Part shown: positions 19,500 through 28,169 of the stretch, in pieces
Layout: every line of letters starts with the position of its first letter
How positions within the stretch are numbered: position 1 is the first letter of the stretch
Assembly (NCBI GenBank): GCA_038831005.1
Contig: JAWBKZ010000001.1
Location: 186,001-250,000, forward strand
DNA: 64,000 nt
Direction of reading: 5' to 3'
Origin: Ignisphaera sp.
Lineage (GTDB): Archaea > Thermoproteota > Thermoprotei_A > Sulfolobales > Ignisphaeraceae
Position numbers and translations under genes: made by a program
The notes under the pieces: model-generated
Databases searched by the model: none
Seen by the model: only the letters and a program-made list of their open reading frames with translations
What the model was told of the DNA's origin: nothing

Positions 19500-20405
19500 A
19501 TGTCGATAAACGAACATGATAAAGTTATGTACTCGATCATAAACTACATGAAGATGTATCTAGTTGCTGTAGCGTTATTTGCAACAACAATGGGTCTCTT
19601 AGTCAGAAGCTATGTAGCTATAGAAGCAGGGTTTAAGATATCTATTGTTGTATTGTTTACAATAGCTGTAGAACGCATGATATATACACATAGGGTTGAG
19701 ATAGTTTCTACAGTATCCATAGTCTCGATAGCGATAACAGCATTTTACTTCATTCAACACGCTAAAGATTTCATAGGCTTGGTTGCTTATGTAATGTTAT
19801 CTATAGTGTTCTTAATCATGAATGAGAAAAACGGGAGAAAGATCAACACATTGTTGGATATAGTATCACTAAACATTATGTTATACTATATCGCTACATC
19901 ATTATTTTTAGTAACTAGAGACTCGTTAACAGTTTTAGAAACACTAACAATCATTGTCATAACTACGCTATTTGTGGTTAAAACATATTGTATAAAATCT
20001 AAAGCTTTCTACAAAGTACATGAATTAAGTAGATATCTAATACGTACCCTTGGTACGAATATCGACAAAATCTTCAATACACTCTCTGAGAAACTTCTTA
20101 AGAATAAGCAGAAAACAGAAGCAATCTCAAGAAGATTATCGAATAGTGTTACAAAAGTTCTACAGAATCTAGCTCATATAGACATACCTTTTATCATTAT
20201 TGAATTAAAAACTATAGAATATATGATGACAATATCTAAAAAGTTTCTTGAATTCGAGAAATATATAGAAAATCTATTGATAAAAATATTTTCAGCTTTA
20301 GAAAGAATTCAGCATTCTATGGAGCACTCATTTCTATTCTTTGTATTCTTGATGAGCATATTAATACTCATATCAATGATATTCTATATATTGTTGCACA
20401 TCTAA
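19500..20405 (+). CDS. membrane protein of unknown family, end of Mrp operon
   Basis: A 301-residue protein with about five N-terminal membrane helices (residues 15-160), a basic, probably amphipathic helical stretch (about 170-275) and a C-terminal membrane helix (about 279-300). I do not recognise a family. It starts five bases after the preceding antiporter gene, so it is cotranscribed. Its mix of membrane helices and a long interfacial helix recalls, in outline only, the lateral helix that braces antiporter subunits in complex I and MrpA; this is an inference from layout and not from sequence similarity. Confidence 0.75.
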   Translation: MSINEHDKVMYSIINYMKMYLVAVALFATTMGLLVRSYVAIEAGFKISIVVLFTIAVERMIYTHRVEIVSTVSIVSIAITAFYFIQHAKDFIGLVAYVMLSIVFLIMNEKNGRKINTLLDIVSLNIMLYYIATSLFLVTRDSLTVLETLTIIVITTLFVVKTYCIKSKAFYKVHELSRYLIRTLGTNIDKIFNTLSEKLLKNKQKTEAISRRLSNSVTKVLQNLAHIDIPFIIIELKTIEYMMTISKKFLEFEKYIENLLIKIFSALERIQHSMEHSFLFFVFLMSILILISMIFYILLHI

Positions 20406-20472
20406 CCATCTGAATCACAAACATTATCTATTACAAAACACTTTTTATAGAATCAAGACATACATAGATACA

Positions 20473-20533
20473 ATGCTTACAGACATATATACAGTAGTGA
20501 TGTGCTTCATCACATTTAGATATATGTAAGCAT
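20473..20533 (+). ncRNA. candidate structured RNA or terminator hairpin
   Basis: ATGCTTACA (20473-20481) is complementary to TGTAAGCAT (20525-20533); inside lie ATATAT on both arms and an inner perfect stem GTGATG/CATCAC (20497-20502 and 20508-20513) with a five-base loop. The overall shape is one long hairpin with an internal loop. It begins 68 bases after the last Mrp-operon gene. It could be a 3'-end structure, an H/ACA-like guide RNA (an AGA follows the lower stem) or the remains of a small inverted-repeat element. The evidence is pairing only. Confidence 0.35.
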
Positions 20534-20703
20534 CTTCAGAAGAGTGCTAGGTTTACATCAATTTCTTTTAGATCGATAACTTGTGTCAGAAATACGTCAC
20601 ATATGTTTTTACTGAACATAATAGTATGTTTATAGGGTGTAGTAAGGTTTGTGGTATCTATCTGATTTGAGTATCTTTTTAGTCTATTCTGAAGTATCGA
20701 TAG

Positions 20704-20795
20704 AAGTATCTTTAATGAATTTAAAATACTTTAAAAGATAAATTGCTTCAAGCTTTACTTGTGCATTTAACTACACTAACTCAAAGTATCTTTAA
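20704..20795 (+). promoter_or_regulatory. putative gal operator repeats
   Basis: AAGTATCTTTAA occurs at 20704-20715 and again at 20784-20795, 80 bases apart. Weaker copies are GAGTATCTTTTT at 20669-20680 and GAAGTATCGATAG at 20691-20703. TTAAAATACTTTAA at 20721-20734 is nearly the reverse complement. Together they surround the likely promoter of galK, whose start is at 20832, and look like binding sites for a regulator. No matching regulator is known. Confidence 0.35.
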
Positions 20796-20831
20796 CCTCT
20801 GCAGCATAAAGCTAGTGGATAGGTCGTTAAA

Positions 20832-22112
20832 ATGAGTGAACAGTCACAAGTAGATCTTGTTGTAAAAGAATTCAAAGATATATTCAGATCTAAACATGAA
20901 GTTGTTGTTTCTGCACCTGGTAGATTAGATTTCCTCAATACTCATCAAGATTATAAAGGTTTACCCGTAGTTGCTGTTGGTATAGATCTTAGAACATATG
21001 TAGCAATTAGACGAAGTGGAGATAGACTTTTGATTGTAGGTTCTGGTAACATGCTTGACGAAGGCTCTAGATATCTGGATATCTTTCCAGTAGATGCTCC
21101 AAACCTTATTGATTCACCTAAATGGTTTGGAAATTATGTTCGTGCAGCAGTTTCAGTACTTAAAGAAGATGGATATAGTATAGATGGTGCAAGAATCTGG
21201 ATACGTAGCTGGATACCAATGGGTTCTGGATTAGGCAGTAGTGGCACGTTATTAGTTTCTCTTATTGGTGCTTTCAACGAGTTATTCGGGTTTGGTCTAG
21301 ATACTAAAGCTATAGCTGAATATGCCTATAGAGCTGAGCACGATATTATGGGGATACCTTGTGGAAGATTAGATCAGTATGCAGCAGCTTTTGGAAATAT
21401 TGTATATATAGAGACTAGACCTCCCTACAATATAGATATACTAAATCTCTCTGGAGGATTTTTTGCTGTTATTGATACAGGTATTAGGCATAGTACAGCA
21501 GAAATTCATCCCAAGAGGCAGAAAGAGATTGAGGAAGGTCTATCTAAACTAGTGGATATAGTTTCTAGAGATTTAAAGGAGCTTCTTGGCCTAAGGTATT
21601 GGGAGCCTAGGTGGGAGTACCTAGATCTAACTACCTTAATACCATACATAAAACTTCTTGACGAAAAACCTAGAGATAGAATACTCTATACACTAAAGTC
21701 TCATAGATCTACTATTCTTGCTCTAAAGGCCATAAAGGGAAGAGCTATTGATGTTGAAGAGATTTCAGAAACACTTGAAGTGGAGATAAACAGAGCTAGA
21801 GAATTATTGAACAAAGGCGTTCTAGATGTTGTTGGTGAAGTTATGACATATCAGCATAAGCTCCTTAGCAAACTTTATGATGTGAGTCTACCTCAAATAG
21901 ATTCTCTGGTTGAGAAACTAATAGAGTTTGGAGCCTTAGGGGCAAAACTTTCTGGAGCTGGTTTAGGAGGAGCTGTTATAGCTCTCTTTAGAGATAAAGA
22001 GACTGCTGAAAAAGCAGTTAAAAACATTATAGACTCTAGATATGGTGTACGTGGATGGATTGTTAAAATAGATAGAGGCCTTACTGTTCATGGCGATGAT
22101 TATGAGGGATAG
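20832..22112 (+). CDS. galK: galactokinase-like GHMP kinase
   Basis: A 426-residue GHMP-superfamily kinase. The phosphate loop is IPMGSGLGSSGTL near residues 130-142, and GAKLSGAGLGGAVIAL near 375 is the C-terminal GHMP motif. The N-terminal sugar-binding motif reads GRLDFLNTHQDYKG, where typical galactokinases have GRVNLIGEHTDYNGG; the Asp-Tyr is kept but the Gly-Glu is changed. The galactose assignment therefore rests on the overlapping galT (23 bases) and convergent galE. A related sugar substrate is possible. AGGT lies about ten bases before the ATG. Confidence 0.78.
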   Translation: MSEQSQVDLVVKEFKDIFRSKHEVVVSAPGRLDFLNTHQDYKGLPVVAVGIDLRTYVAIRRSGDRLLIVGSGNMLDEGSRYLDIFPVDAPNLIDSPKWFGNYVRAAVSVLKEDGYSIDGARIWIRSWIPMGSGLGSSGTLLVSLIGAFNELFGFGLDTKAIAEYAYRAEHDIMGIPCGRLDQYAAAFGNIVYIETRPPYNIDILNLSGGFFAVIDTGIRHSTAEIHPKRQKEIEEGLSKLVDIVSRDLKELLGLRYWEPRWEYLDLTTLIPYIKLLDEKPRDRILYTLKSHRSTILALKAIKGRAIDVEEISETLEVEINRARELLNKGVLDVVGEVMTYQHKLLSKLYDVSLPQIDSLVEKLIEFGALGAKLSGAGLGGAVIALFRDKETAEKAVKNIIDSRYGVRGWIVKIDRGLTVHGDDYEG

Positions 22113-23091
22113 AGAGAAAGTGTTTATGGAGCTTCGCTGGGATCCTGTTCAAGGAGAATGGATAATGGTGTCAAATCTACGTGGTTATAGACCTTGGCAA
22201 CCAGAAACCTACTGTCCTTTTTGTCCTGGAGCGCCAGAAACAGGATATGGGTGGAGAGCACTAATATTAGAGAATAGATTTCCTATGCTAATTCCAGAAC
22301 CTCCAGAACCATCTAGACATAGTTTCTATGTAACAGCTAAATCAGTAGGCAGATGTTATGTTGTTGTAGAGTCACCTATTCATTCTCTTGATGATTTAAG
22401 TGATTTGCCACTAGATGATGTTATTTATATTCTAGATCTTGTTATAGAGAAACAGAAAGAGATTGAGAAAGAGAGTTACGCTACCTATTTCATATGGTTT
22501 AGAAACAAAGGAAAGGAGATAGGCGTCTCATTAACACATCCACATAGCCAGATATATGTAACACCATTTATTCCTTCTAAAATAGAGAGAGAGTTAAAGA
22601 ATGCTGAAGAGTATTGGCGTAAAAATAATGAATGTCTTTTCTGTAGGATTCTAGAAGTTGAATCCTCTGATAAGATTAGAGTAGTATATAGTTCAGATTG
22701 CTGGATGGGTTTTATCCCATTTTATGCTCACTGGCCTTTCGAGGTACATATCTATCCTAAAAGACATGTTCAACTTATTACACAATTAACAAATAATGAG
22801 GTAAAGGATTTGGCCAAAGTTCTTAAAGTTGTTCTATGTGGACTCAAGATATTGTTTTCAAAACCATCACCATACATAATGGTATTACATCAAGCTCCTC
22901 TCAAAGGTAGCTATAGCTACTATCATCTTCATATAGAGATCTACGGTATGTTTAGAGATGAAAGCAAGATTAAGTATGCAGCAGGTATTGAAACTGGTGG
23001 AGGAAACTTTACATATGACTCTACTCCAGAAGATAATGCACTTAAACTTAAAGAGAAGATAGATAAATGTAGAGAAGAACTAATAAGTTAA
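22090..23091 (+). CDS. galT: galactose-1-phosphate uridylyltransferase
   Basis: A 333-residue HIT-superfamily enzyme that swaps UMP between UDP-glucose and galactose-1-phosphate. Zinc ligands C42 and C45 lie in CPFC, and the nucleophile motif HPHSQ has H150, H152 and Q154. The second half repeats the fold with a CLFC pair (around 193-196) and HLHIE near the end. It overlaps galK by 23 bases; an alternative ATG at 22102 would reduce this to 11. Its stop overlaps the stop of the convergent galE gene by four bases. Confidence 0.93.
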   Translation: MAMIMRDREKVFMELRWDPVQGEWIMVSNLRGYRPWQPETYCPFCPGAPETGYGWRALILENRFPMLIPEPPEPSRHSFYVTAKSVGRCYVVVESPIHSLDDLSDLPLDDVIYILDLVIEKQKEIEKESYATYFIWFRNKGKEIGVSLTHPHSQIYVTPFIPSKIERELKNAEEYWRKNNECLFCRILEVESSDKIRVVYSSDCWMGFIPFYAHWPFEVHIYPKRHVQLITQLTNNEVKDLAKVLKVVLCGLKILFSKPSPYIMVLHQAPLKGSYSYYHLHIEIYGMFRDESKIKYAAGIETGGGNFTYDSTPEDNALKLKEKIDKCREELIS

Positions 23092-24062
23092 AGTTCTTTT
23101 AAAAGCTCTCTAACAGTCCTTCTCACAGCTTCAGTAGAAGTCATAGATGGTGTCCAGCCCAATTCTCTTAACTTTGTTATATCTAGCAACATAAACTTTA
23201 CATCGCCATACCATCCACGACCATCACAAGTAGAAGGTCTAAATATGTACTCAACATTATTCAGACCCATTTCATCTACAACTATATCTGCTATTTCTTT
23301 TACGGTAATCCAGTCATGATTTCCAACATTATACACATGGTAACCTTTATTTCGTGCACAAAGCTGGAGAAGTAGTAGTGATGCATTTACAGCATCTATT
23401 ACATGTAAATAACTCTTTCTCTGTGTTCCATCACCTAGTATCTCAAGCTTCATGGGATCTCTTCTTAATTTGTTGATAAAGTCAACTATAACTCCATGTC
23501 TAGAACGTGAACCTATTATATTTGCGTATCTAGCTATAGCGATGCTGAAACCATATAGGCTGTGGTATGAATGGTAAAGAATTTCACATGCAGCTTTAGA
23601 AGCTCCATAAACAGATATAGGCGCATAGGGATGTGTTTCTGGTGTAGGTATGGTTCTAGCATCTCCATAGACTGTAGAGCTTGATGCAAAGAAATGTATA
23701 TCTACATCGTTTATACGTGAAGCCTCTAGAACATTAAATGTTGCAACAATATTCTCATTGAAATGTATCTTAGGCTCTATAGATGATATCCTAACCTCAG
23801 GGTTGGCAGCTAGATGTATAATAGCATCAGCATCTCGAAACTTGTTGACCCATGAATTATCGAAATTCTTTAGATCTGCAACAACAAGTTCAACTTTTCC
23901 TGTATCTAGCTTATCCCTGATATTGTTTATAGATCCGCTACTCAAGTTATCTATCACGATAATATGATCTGCTATACCTTTCTCAATCAGCAAATCGATA
24001 AAGTGGCTACCTATGAAACCTGCTCCACCTGTGACAACAATATTGCTAAACATATTGTTCAT
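23088..24062 (-). CDS. galE: NAD-dependent UDP-glucose 4-epimerase-like protein
   Basis: A 324-residue extended short-chain dehydrogenase. The NAD-binding GGAGFIG is at residues 12-18, the catalytic SSST around 127-130, and YGASK with Y152 and K156. The sugar-side motif IGSRSRHGVI and the DGTQRKSYLHVIDAV segment fit UDP-sugar epimerases. Its position end-to-end with galK-galT indicates UDP-galactose/UDP-glucose interconversion, but UDP-GlcNAc or nucleotide-sugar dehydratase activities cannot be excluded from sequence alone. Confidence 0.85.
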   Translation of the reverse strand: MNNMFSNIVVTGGAGFIGSHFIDLLIEKGIADHIIVIDNLSSGSINNIRDKLDTGKVELVVADLKNFDNSWVNKFRDADAIIHLAANPEVRISSIEPKIHFNENIVATFNVLEASRINDVDIHFFASSSTVYGDARTIPTPETHPYAPISVYGASKAACEILYHSYHSLYGFSIAIARYANIIGSRSRHGVIVDFINKLRRDPMKLEILGDGTQRKSYLHVIDAVNASLLLLQLCARNKGYHVYNVGNHDWITVKEIADIVVDEMGLNNVEYIFRPSTCDGRGWYGDVKFMLLDITKLRELGWTPSMTSTEAVRRTVRELLKEL

Positions 24063-24729
24063 ATTGCTATACCGATTCTAAGCTCTATTGGTGCTAGATT
24101 TAATATCTGTTTTCTGTTTATTGTGTAATAAGTTGAACTAGTTGTTTGCTAAGTGGTATTGATGTAGAGGTAATGGACATAACTAAATTGATTGAGAACA
24201 TCAGTACTTTATCGAAGTCAAAAGCTTTGATGAAGCCAATTCTTTTCAGAGTTTCTAGATAGAGAATAGTTACATCTACATTAATAATTCGTCATATAGT
24301 CTTCATGATGATCATTACTCAAAGATTCTTTATCATTCTCAAGATATGGACTGTGATCAGACAAATGCCTTATCATCATTTATTTAGATTATCAGCTCCA
24401 GGGGTATTCTTCATACAATCTAATGTCTATTCATCTTGATATTTAACTGCACCAATATATCTTTTACCTCTCATCTAATCTACACTTGTTAAAGAAGTAA
24501 ATATAGCTTATAGTTATGTAGGATCTAGGTAACAGCTCTATTATTCTATATCGAAGTAATAGATGTGTAGTTCTAGAATTCTATCTATGCCTATTCCTCA
24601 GACAAAATCATTGCACACTAAGTTTACCTATTATTCAATATTCTATCGCTATACAAAATGATAAATATATCGAGAACTCTAGCAAGTATACTCTACATTA
24701 TTTGAGCCTTGGTTATATCCATTAATGGG
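24063..24729. other. intergenic stretch, nothing identified
   Basis: About 670 AT-rich bases between galE and archease. No open frame, tandem repeat or convincing RNA. A C-box-like TGATGA on the minus strand near 24380 is followed 12 bases on by CTGA, but the second half of a C/D RNA is poor. Confidence 0.5.
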
Positions 24730-25170
24730 CTATATATCTACAACAAATGTTGCATACCACTTCTCTTTCTCTCTCCAGAGCCTCATCTCATTATATGTTA
24801 TAGCTTTCACAACTGTTCTAGGTTCATGTTTATTATGCTGAAACTCTTCACCATAGATATATCCCTCGATACATATCTGCTTCTCTTCTCCATTAATCTC
24901 ATACATTTTATTTACGATAAACTTGCTGAAGACCATGTTTTTACTATCATGATGATACAGCATTTCTTCAAGCCATCTATACAGAAGATTTTCTATATCA
25001 AATCCACAAATATTTATAGGTGTACCAACTTTTGGTTCAACTCTACTTGTATCAGTTATAATTTCAAAAACTGCTTCAGCAGCTTCTTCAAAAACTGCTT
25101 CAATACTTTCTCCCCAAACCTTTATAAGAACATCAGCTGTATGGTCCAAAAATTCAAATCCTCTATCCAT
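24730..25170 (-). CDS. archease
   Basis: A 146-residue protein matching the archease family from end to end: FLDHTADV at residues 7-14, the middle LLYRWLEEMLY, and VKAITYNEM near residue 121, ending in VVDI. Archease activates the RNA ligase RtcB, which joins tRNA halves after intron removal, and helps Trm5/Trm4-type tRNA methyltransferases. Asp residues in DHTAD and at the C-terminus form its metal site. rtcB is not adjacent. An antisense frame of 167 codons over it is a shadow. Confidence 0.93.
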   Translation of the reverse strand: MDRGFEFLDHTADVLIKVWGESIEAVFEEAAEAVFEIITDTSRVEPKVGTPINICGFDIENLLYRWLEEMLYHHDSKNMVFSKFIVNKMYEINGEEKQICIEGYIYGEEFQHNKHEPRTVVKAITYNEMRLWREKEKWYATFVVDI

Positions 25171-25399
25171 AAGTTACACCAATGCTATACCTCATATACT
25201 AAAATCTTTTAAACTGATAAAATAATTCATTAGCTAACATCTATATCTAGATAGATCATAATCATTTTATTCAAGGTAGCAACAGAAATCAATGTTAGCT
25301 TGATCAGCTTTCTAGAGTAGTGTTTCTATTCAGAATTGCTATAATACCACTAAAGATGTTCAGTAATACGTTGCTTGTGTTTGTTTAAGTTATTGATGA

Positions 25400-26032
25400 A
25401 TGTATCTAGTGTTAGAATATGTGTTGATTCAGCTTAAGAAATATATTCTTGCTAATTATGAGACTGCTATGGGCTCTACTTTGAGTATACAGGATATTGT
25501 TAATAAGGTTATAGAGTATCTGAAGTGGCATCCTAATGCAAAACCTTCTGAAATAGCTGAATACCTTGGTGTTAATCTAAGAACCGTTAGAACTATTTTA
25601 ACTAAGCTGAGGGTTAGAGGAATTGTTGTTAGGACAGATAAAGGTTATACACTAAAGGCCAGTTTTTACACAGATTCTCGAAATATGCGAAGTAGTTCTG
25701 TAGAAGGATCTAGTAAACAAAGCTCTATTGATAGAGAGTTTATGGAACATGGATTAAATGTACCAGATATCGAGAATATTTTCGAGAAAATTAGAGAACT
25801 GGATAGCAAGATTAATAATATAGAGAACATTGTTAAAGAGCTTAAAAATACAGTACTAGAGATTGGTAACAAATCTATTAAAAGAAGTAATTGTGAAGCT
25901 CTCTATGAAGCTATAGAGCTTCTAAGAATGGGTCTAGAGGCTATAAGATTGGGAGATCAACGCTCATTAGATAATGTGCTTACAGAGTTAGAGAGTGTTG
26001 TAGAAGATTTGCGTAGATGTATATTGAGTTAA
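25400..26032 (+). CDS. winged-helix DNA-binding protein with coiled coil
   Basis: A 210-residue protein. Residues about 28-87 form a winged helix-turn-helix: DIVNKVIEYLKWHP, then NAKPSEIAEYLGVNLRTVRTILTKLRVRGIV and a wing ending GYTL. Residues about 125-205 are predicted coiled coil. It resembles transcription regulators of the MarR/ArsR type in overall plan but no effector domain is seen. The start may instead be the ATG at 25469, which puts the HTH nearly at the N-terminus; neither start has a clear ribosome binding site. It precedes two small genes whose promoter carries a palindrome. Confidence 0.72.
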   Translation: MYLVLEYVLIQLKKYILANYETAMGSTLSIQDIVNKVIEYLKWHPNAKPSEIAEYLGVNLRTVRTILTKLRVRGIVVRTDKGYTLKASFYTDSRNMRSSSVEGSSKQSSIDREFMEHGLNVPDIENIFEKIRELDSKINNIENIVKELKNTVLEIGNKSIKRSNCEALYEAIELLRMGLEAIRLGDQRSLDNVLTELESVVEDLRRCILS

Positions 26033-26103
26033 TAATGTAGTGAATCATCTGTTGAATTAGATACAGATAACTAACTGTATCCATGTATGGAACTTGAGGT
26101 AAT

Positions 26104-26142
26104 GTTTATAAGCTTCTAAATTTATGCATATATGTGCATAAA
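26104..26142 (+). promoter_or_regulatory. TATA box and 8-bp palindrome before the 173-residue gene
   Basis: GTTTATAA at 26104-26111 is a TATA-like element. Downstream, TTTATGCA (26121-26128) and TGCATAAA (26135-26142) form a perfect inverted repeat with a six-base spacer, lying over the expected transcription start. A dimeric regulator bound here would block initiation. The winged-helix protein encoded just upstream is the obvious candidate, by position only. Confidence 0.45.
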
Positions 26143-26166
26143 AAATTCAGCTAGAGTGAAGCAAGG

Positions 26167-26688
26167 ATGCAGCAGGTACGTGAAGAAAATATGAAAAAAG
26201 CGGCTGTTTGGGAAGAAGCATTACTTCAAGAGTTCATATACGCTATAGGTCATATAAATCATGTAGAACAACACTTGATAGAAATCGATTCATCTACAGG
26301 TTTACCTATCTTTGGAGATATTATAGACATGTTTAGAGAGCAGAGAAAACTTGTTGGTCAGATAATGTTTCTTATAGAAAGGATTGAGGCAACTAAAAGT
26401 GATTCTGATATAAGATCCTCGTGGGAAAACATATGGTGTGCACTAAAACATGCTACTTCAGCTCTTATCCATATAGATGAATGTATAGAAAAATTGTTGA
26501 AAAAAGCTAGAGAAAGCGGTAATACTGTAATGCTGGAATGTGTTAAAACTCTTTTAAACATCAGGAGCAATATATTGAGGAACATAATTAACGTTATTAG
26601 GAGAGGGAAAGAAGCTTCATCAGCACTAGCTGAAGCAAGTGTTAGATGTAGAGAAGATTTGTGTATTGAAGAGGTTGAAAAGAGATGA
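26167..26688 (+). CDS. all-helical protein of unknown function
   Basis: A 173-residue, mostly alpha-helical protein with several acidic His-containing helices (AIGHINHVEQHLIEID; LKHATSALIHIDECIEKL). I do not recognise the family. The paired, histidine-bearing helices suggest a four-helix bundle but there is no full ferritin or PaREP1 motif. AAGG lies just before the ATG. Its end overlaps the next gene by four bases, so the two are coupled, and both probably form one transcript from the palindromic promoter upstream. Confidence 0.6.
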   Translation: MQQVREENMKKAAVWEEALLQEFIYAIGHINHVEQHLIEIDSSTGLPIFGDIIDMFREQRKLVGQIMFLIERIEATKSDSDIRSSWENIWCALKHATSALIHIDECIEKLLKKARESGNTVMLECVKTLLNIRSNILRNIINVIRRGKEASSALAEASVRCREDLCIEEVEKR

Positions 26689-26963
26689 AGTCTTCAGGAT
26701 ACGTATTGCTTAAAGTTGTTGAAGATACACCTAAAAATATTAAGACAAGGATATACAAGGTTATGAATGGAACAACAATTTCTATAAATAATAAGAGATA
26801 TAGATCTAAAGGACTCATAAAGGACATTGATGGAGTAGCTCTATCAGGATCTCTCTACTTAATACCGGTAAACAGTATTGCAACAGTAATTGATATACTT
26901 TCTCGAAAGGGTTTAGCAGATTTTATCCAGATAATCAATCTATGTAAATGCTTATGTGAATAA
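26685..26963 (+). CDS. small protein of unknown function
   Basis: A 92-residue basic protein, translationally coupled to the helical gene upstream through an ATGA overlap. The first half is beta-rich (YVLLKVVEDTP, TTISINNKRY), the rest includes GSLYLIPVNSIATVIDIL and a C-terminal Cys pair (CKCLC). No family recognised. Coupling and a good codon pattern make it likely to be real. Confidence 0.55.
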   Translation: MKSSGYVLLKVVEDTPKNIKTRIYKVMNGTTISINNKRYRSKGLIKDIDGVALSGSLYLIPVNSIATVIDILSRKGLADFIQIINLCKCLCE

Positions 26964-27002
26964 CAAGATCCTCTAGTTTGAATAGTTAAATTTTAGTAAG
27001 AA

Positions 27003-28169
27003 TTATATGTTCAGAGCTTGAGATAAATCTTCTATTATATCATCAACATCTTCTAGCCCTACAGAAAGTCTGACAAGATTCTCAGTAATCCCGAGCTTAA
27101 CTTTGTGTTCTGGCTCTATAAACATAGCCCCGGCTTTAACAGGTAGAACAGCCATACTCTCTGTTCCTCCCAAACTTGGACATCTCTTAACCAGCTTCAG
27201 CCTCTTTAAGAAGTTCACGACATCTTGATAACCACCCTTTATCTTGAAACTAACTACACCTCCAAATAGAGGTTTCTCAAACAGTTTCTTAGCAATTCCA
27301 TGGTATGGATCTTTCTGTAGACCTGGATACATAACTTCCTCGATTCTACTATGCTCAGCTAGGTATTCAGCAACAGCTTTAGCATTACTGCTGTGTTTCT
27401 CAAATCTTATCTCTAGCGTCTTGATTCCTCTTAAAATCATGTACGCTTCAAATGGCTGTAGAATTCCTCCAAACATTCTTCTCCATTCCCAGAGAACCTT
27501 TGTATCTGTTAATAATCCTGCAACAACTCCTCCTACAGCATCGTTGTGTCCCCCAAAGTACTTAGTCATACTATGTATCACAAGTTTAGCGCCATACCTA
27601 ACTGGCTTAAGTAGTATAGGTGTTGTAAACGTGTTATCAACTATAAGTACAGTCTTCTCAATATCTATGCTCTTGTAGATATAGTCGATATCTATAACCT
27701 TGTTCGTAGGATTGGTCATAACCTCTAAGAATATTATAGAAGTATCTCTATCTACTGCTTCAATAATCGATTCTGCTGAAGGCCATACCTTAGATAACTT
27801 TATATTGAGTTTAGGAGCAATATTATTGAGTAGTGCAAGAGTTGAGCTATAGAGCTCCATAGGGACAATAACTCTATCTCCAGGTTTTAGTCTCCATATG
27901 AATGTTGTAGATATTGCAGCCATACCGCTATTGAATGCAAGTGCGTCTTCAGTATTCTCTAGCTTGGCAACTATTCTCTCTAATGCTCTTGTTGTTGGGT
28001 TTTCTTCTCTTCCATACCTAAGGTAGTTACCTCTATCAGTAAATACAGCCTCCTTCAACTCATAATCTATGTATTCATATACTACACCAAGATATATAGG
28101 CGGTACATGTGATCCATAGTTATCTTTATGTTCATGTCCATGAATAGCAGTTGTAGAGGGTTTGGCCAA
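27003..28169 (-). CDS. Cys/Met-metabolism PLP-dependent enzyme (cystathionine synthase/lyase type)
   Basis: A 388-residue fold-type I PLP enzyme. The PLP lysine is K203 in IHSMTKYFGGHND, D178 lies in VDNTF and the phosphate-binding YGREENPTT is near residue 52. The C-terminal SLGGTESMAVLP is the usual substrate-side signature (SLGG.ESL). Family members are cystathionine gamma-synthase, gamma-lyase, O-acetylhomoserine sulfhydrylase and methionine gamma-lyase; which one it is cannot be decided. It begins with TTG at 28169, with GGTGA upstream and a TTTAAAAG TATA-like element further up. Confidence 0.85.
   Translation of the reverse strand: MAKPSTTAIHGHEHKDNYGSHVPPIYLGVVYEYIDYELKEAVFTDRGNYLRYGREENPTTRALERIVAKLENTEDALAFNSGMAAISTTFIWRLKPGDRVIVPMELYSSTLALLNNIAPKLNIKLSKVWPSAESIIEAVDRDTSIIFLEVMTNPTNKVIDIDYIYKSIDIEKTVLIVDNTFTTPILLKPVRYGAKLVIHSMTKYFGGHNDAVGGVVAGLLTDTKVLWEWRRMFGGILQPFEAYMILRGIKTLEIRFEKHSSNAKAVAEYLAEHSRIEEVMYPGLQKDPYHGIAKKLFEKPLFGGVVSFKIKGGYQDVVNFLKRLKLVKRCPSLGGTESMAVLPVKAGAMFIEPEHKVKLGITENLVRLSVGLEDVDDIIEDLSQALNI

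Larger units (their letters stand above)
20406..20831. other. gap before galK, with hairpin and repeats
   Basis: A 426-base gap between the Mrp operon and galK with no open frame of note. It holds a 61-base imperfect hairpin (20473-20533) and repeats of AAGTATCTTTAA (20704-20715 and 20784-20795), each described separately. A TATA-like TTTAAAATACTTTAAAAG at 20720-20737 lies between the repeats. Confidence 0.6.

Noticed and set aside
13774-20405. Membrane-bound hydrogenase or complex I operon
   Set aside because: No NuoB, NuoC, NuoD, NuoH or NuoI-like subunits are present; only the antiporter module is.
24709-25212. 167-codon plus-strand frame over archease
   Set aside because: It is antisense to archease, whose family match is end to end; the translated product is Cys/Phe/Ser-rich and without motifs.
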